Made by a program: the position numbers and the translations under genes
Notes under the pieces: generated by a model
What the model saw: the letters and a program-made list of their open reading frames with translations, nothing else
Databases searched by the model: none
What the model was told of the DNA's origin: nothing
Shown: positions 40,391 to 40,407 of the stretch, piece after piece
Numbering within the stretch: the first letter of the stretch is position 1
How the letters are laid out: each line of letters begins with the position of its first letter
Source: Burkholderiales bacterium
GTDB taxonomy: Bacteria; Pseudomonadota; Gammaproteobacteria; Burkholderiales; SG8-41
DNA length: 40,407 bases
Assembly: GCA_030683105.1 (NCBI GenBank)
Contig: JAUXMZ010000018.1
Coordinates: 1 to 40,407, forward strand
Reading direction: 5' to 3'

Positions 40391-40407
40391 ATTTTCCGAC
40401 ATACAAG

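Noticed and set aside
1-40407. tRNA, rRNA, CRISPR, phage or toxin-antitoxin genes
   Set aside because: Scanned for by eye on both strands; none could be supported.

Overview
The window looks like the chromosome of a betaproteobacterium, probably of Burkholderiales type. GC is high. There are four solitary Bug/TctC-type periplasmic solute receptors, a TctDE-like two-component pair, FCD-type GntR regulation, and many CoA-ester enzymes of the kind used to degrade branched, aromatic or fatty acids. This assignment rests on gene content; no rRNA or other phylogenetic marker is present, and no tRNA was seen.

Left third (1-15000) is an acyl-CoA module. It begins with an acyl-CoA dehydrogenase and a carboxyltransferase (CT), followed by an LpxR-like outer-membrane protein, a lipoprotein, a DUF2141 protein, a glycerophosphodiesterase and a secreted protein. 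Next, a crotonase-fold protein and an FCD/GntR regulator run leftward, back-to-back with a rightward set: a free-standing 73-aa biotinyl carrier, a second CT paralogue, a biotin carboxylase, and a two-subunit ADP-forming acyl-CoA ligase. The divergent promoters at 9179-9244 enclose a perfect palindrome, which suggests that the local regulator controls both arms. The genes together could activate an acid, oxidise it and carboxylate the enoyl-CoA, but the substrate cannot be read from sequence.

Middle (15000-26600) holds a small secreted protein, an FlK-like thioesterase with its catalytic triad spacing intact, a Bug receptor, a SET-domain protein, a TerC membrane protein, the TctDE-like kinase/regulator pair, a hemerythrin, a three-gene set (SMP-30 lactonase, VOC protein, 3-hydroxyisobutyrate dehydrogenase-like enzyme), and glgC.

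Right third (26600-40407) is looser and decaying. It has a palindromic MITE-like element, a frameshifted small membrane protein gene, an internally deleted sulfatase, a RidA remnant, and a CoA-transferase alpha gene interrupted by one in-frame TGA beside an intact beta gene. Intact genes include an Asp/Glu racemase, dodecin, a second hydroxyacid dehydrogenase-like enzyme, three Bug receptors, an NfeD-like protein, DUF2892 and a double DUF1566 protein. The window ends in an IS110-family transposase whose upstream noncoding end can fold into consecutive hairpins, as expected of a bridge RNA.

The most unusual material is between the genes. Period-7 (or period-8) tracts built on GTGANNN follow gene 3' ends, always in the sense orientation of the gene they follow, and in three cases include its stop codon. 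There are also paired-arm inverted repeats built from short tandem units (8, 9 and 10 bp), a hairpin family around glgC, and fragments of a longer intergenic repeat, one of which carries an insertion.
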